From Pirellulales bacterium (GTDB lineage Bacteria; Planctomycetota; Planctomycetia; Pirellulales; Thermoguttaceae): DNA of 32,054 bases. Numbering within the stretch: the first letter of the stretch is position 1; each line of letters starts with the position of its first letter. A program made the translations under genes and the position numbers. Below are positions 30,931 through 32,054 of this stretch, piece after piece. The notes under the pieces were generated by a model. The model made no database searches. It saw only the letters and a program-made list of their open reading frames with translations, and was not told the DNA's origin. The stretch spans positions 1 through 32,054 of the forward strand of contig DAOWNK010000002.1 of assembly GCA_030642635.1 (NCBI GenBank). The letters run 5' to 3'.

Positions 30931-31372
30931 CACCAACGAGAATGAAAAGGCCGGCGTGTTCACCAGCGGCAAAGACGGCTACAAAGCATACCGCATCCCG
31001 GCCATTGTCGTTACCCGGCAAGGGACATTGCTGGCATTCGCCGAGGGCAGGGAAAGTGGGTCGGACATGGGCGAGGACCACGAAAGTATCCGTCGGCACA
31101 GTTGGCCGAAAGACGGCCGGCCGGGCGCGATCCTGTTCTCCAATCCTGCCAGCGAGAAGGGCCGGGTGAAAATGACCGTCCGCACAAGCTATGACGACGG
31201 GCGCACGTGGCCCGTCTCCAAGCAAATCTACGCCGGCGGCGGCGCATATTCGTGCCTGGTCGTACTGCCGGACGGGCACATCGGCTGCCTGTACGAAGCA
31301 GACGGATGCAAGCGTATCATTTTTGCGCGGTTTTCGCTCGATTGGCTCACCGACGGCACGTCACAGAAGTAG
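30931..31372 (+). pseudogene. Exo-sialidase (BNR family) fragment with large internal deletion
   Basis: A frame with both ends of a bacterial sialidase. The start is GVFTSGKDGYKAYRIPAIVV, with the RIP motif and first catalytic-triad Arg, then GTLLAFAEGRESGSD. The end is AILFSNPASEKGRVKMTV, TSYDDGRTWPVSKQI (an Asp box) and YSCLVVLPDGHIGCLYEADG. The middle of the enzyme, some 200 residues with most Asp boxes and catalytic residues, is absent; the join is near 31075-31090. There is also no start codon or signal peptide before the RIP block: the frame follows directly on the oxidoreductase stop. GTG 30956 is a formal start only. Non-functional by inference. Confidence 0.7.
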
Positions 31373-31420
31373 ATTATGTGGCCCTCGCGCTGGTCGAAGG
31401 TGAAGTGAGCAACCAGCTAA

Positions 31421-31684
31421 CCTTGGTCCGGGTGGCCCAAAGGCACTTCTCTGTTCGTAGAAAACCAAGAAGCTCCCCGACAAGGACTCGAACCGGACTC
31501 CGTAACCGGTAATGCTGCCAACGACTTACGGCAATCGGCAAATCCAGGTGGCGCAAAATCAGGCGCACTCGGCGCACATTCGGCCCAGATTGACGCCGGG
31601 CTGCAAGCCGTCATTCTCGCATGGCCGAACCTTTCCGAAGAGGTCCGGGCGGGCATCCTGGCGATGGTCAAGGCGGCACGGTAG
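31421..31684 (+). pseudogene. C-terminal gene remnant, possibly integrase tail
   Basis: The frame is open from after a stop at 31418-31420 to TAG 31682-31684 and reads SLFVENQEAPRQGLEPDSVTG, then NAANDLRQS and LQAVILAWPNLSEEVRAGIL ending AMVKAAR. It has no start codon. The ending resembles the low-conservation tails I associate with planctomycete tyrosine recombinases and their neighbours. It looks like the 3' end of a gene whose body was lost. The bases 31373-31420 show nothing I can support. Confidence 0.4.
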
Positions 31685-31767
31685 CGGCCATTTGCCTTGT
31701 AGTCGGTGTATTTTGGCCGGAAGAGATGTAACAGAAAACTGGGAAACGCAGTATCCAGGAGAACTCG

Positions 31768-32054
31768 ATGGCCAGACCCAAGGGCAGCCGAAACACGCTG
31801 ATACGGATCACATACGACGATATCGGCCGACTGGCTGGGATTGCTGGAGACACGGCCCGGCAGTATGCACACCGTGGCCAATTCGACCCACGCAACCTTG
31901 ATTCTGCCCTCGCATGGGTCAACGCCCGCCGGACCACGAAAGGGCTGCCACCTATCGGGCTGCCGACCGGGCAGGTCGTTTCCGATGAGGACTTGGCCAC
32001 TACCAGCACACCGGCACCGCCGGAAATGGGCGCGATCCTGTGGTACAATTCACG
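31768..32054 (+). CDS. HTH-like protein, partial at the window end
   Basis: An open frame from ATG 31768 to the window end without a stop, at least 95 residues. A strong ribosome binding site AGGAG (31757-31761) lies six bases upstream. The N-terminus is basic (MARPKGSRNTLI). A helix-turn-helix of AlpA/MerR type follows, YDDIGRLAGIAGDTARQYAH then RGQFDPRNLDSALAWVNARR, which resembles MobP-free mobilisation or phage DNA-binding proteins of planctomycetes. The rest is proline-rich. With the recombinase-like remnant just upstream, this may belong to another mobile region. Function unknown. Confidence 0.65.
   Translation, partial: MARPKGSRNTLIRITYDDIGRLAGIAGDTARQYAHRGQFDPRNLDSALAWVNARRTTKGLPPIGLPTGQVVSDEDLATTSTPAPPEMGAILWYNS

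Noticed and set aside
31470..31510. A tRNA 3'-end-like string, GACTCGAACC within CTCCCCGACAAGG
   Set aside because: The T-stem would have two mismatches and a wobble, no acceptor or anticodon arm follows, and the bases are explained by an open coding frame (GLEPDSVTGN).

Overview
The window looks like a piece of a planctomycete chromosome (Planctomycetota, probably near Pirellulales or Planctomycetales). This is inferred from a DUF1559 pseudopilin-like gene beside a FCD-type GntR regulator and a small lipoprotein, a MoxR/DUF58/Bat operon in the usual order, fairly high GC, and many short palindromic repeats between and inside genes. I made no database comparison; family names come from motifs recognised by eye.

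Layout. 1-770: a REP-associated tyrosine transposase (RAYT) followed by nested inverted repeats. 774-6392: an envelope glycosylation block: a dolichyl-phosphate-glucose-synthase-like GT2, two ArnT-like GT39 membrane glycosyltransferases and a PAP2 phosphatase. A HicB antitoxin with a clipped HicA stub lies between them. The second GT39 gene carries two purine/pyrimidine hairpin insertions that keep its frame open. 6407-7307: a nucleotidyltransferase-fold protein and its small partner gene. 7497-17063: moxR, a DUF58 gene, an extra lipoprotein gene and batA-batB-batC-batD-batE, with hairpin repeats in several gaps. 17089-19812: a Phd-type antitoxin without a visible toxin, a DUF4160/DUF2442 pair, a cardiolipin-synthase-like phospholipase D and a RelE/Phd toxin-antitoxin pair.

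19878-27402 is an integrated element of about 7.5 kb at the 3' half of tRNA-Gln(CUG), bounded by a perfect 45-bp duplication. It holds a tyrosine integrase, an AlpA/excisionase-like HTH protein, a winged-helix replication-initiator-like protein, five iterons with an AT-rich tract and DnaA-like box, a P27-like terminase small subunit, small phage-type genes, and a protein joining a head-maturation-protease-like domain to an HExxH metallopeptidase-like domain. No large terminase, portal, capsid or tail gene is visible. Gene content and order resemble a phage-inducible chromosomal island (PICI), so a planctomycete phage satellite is the main hypothesis of this report.

27431-31684: a GntR gene with a promoter and palindromic operator, then a DUF1559 gene, a lipoprotein, a FAD-dependent oxidoreductase and a sialidase. 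Three of these four downstream genes appear to lack pieces, so the stretch looks like a decaying planctomycete operon. It is followed by a possible integrase C-terminal remnant. 31768 to the window end is the start of a new gene with a good ribosome binding site.
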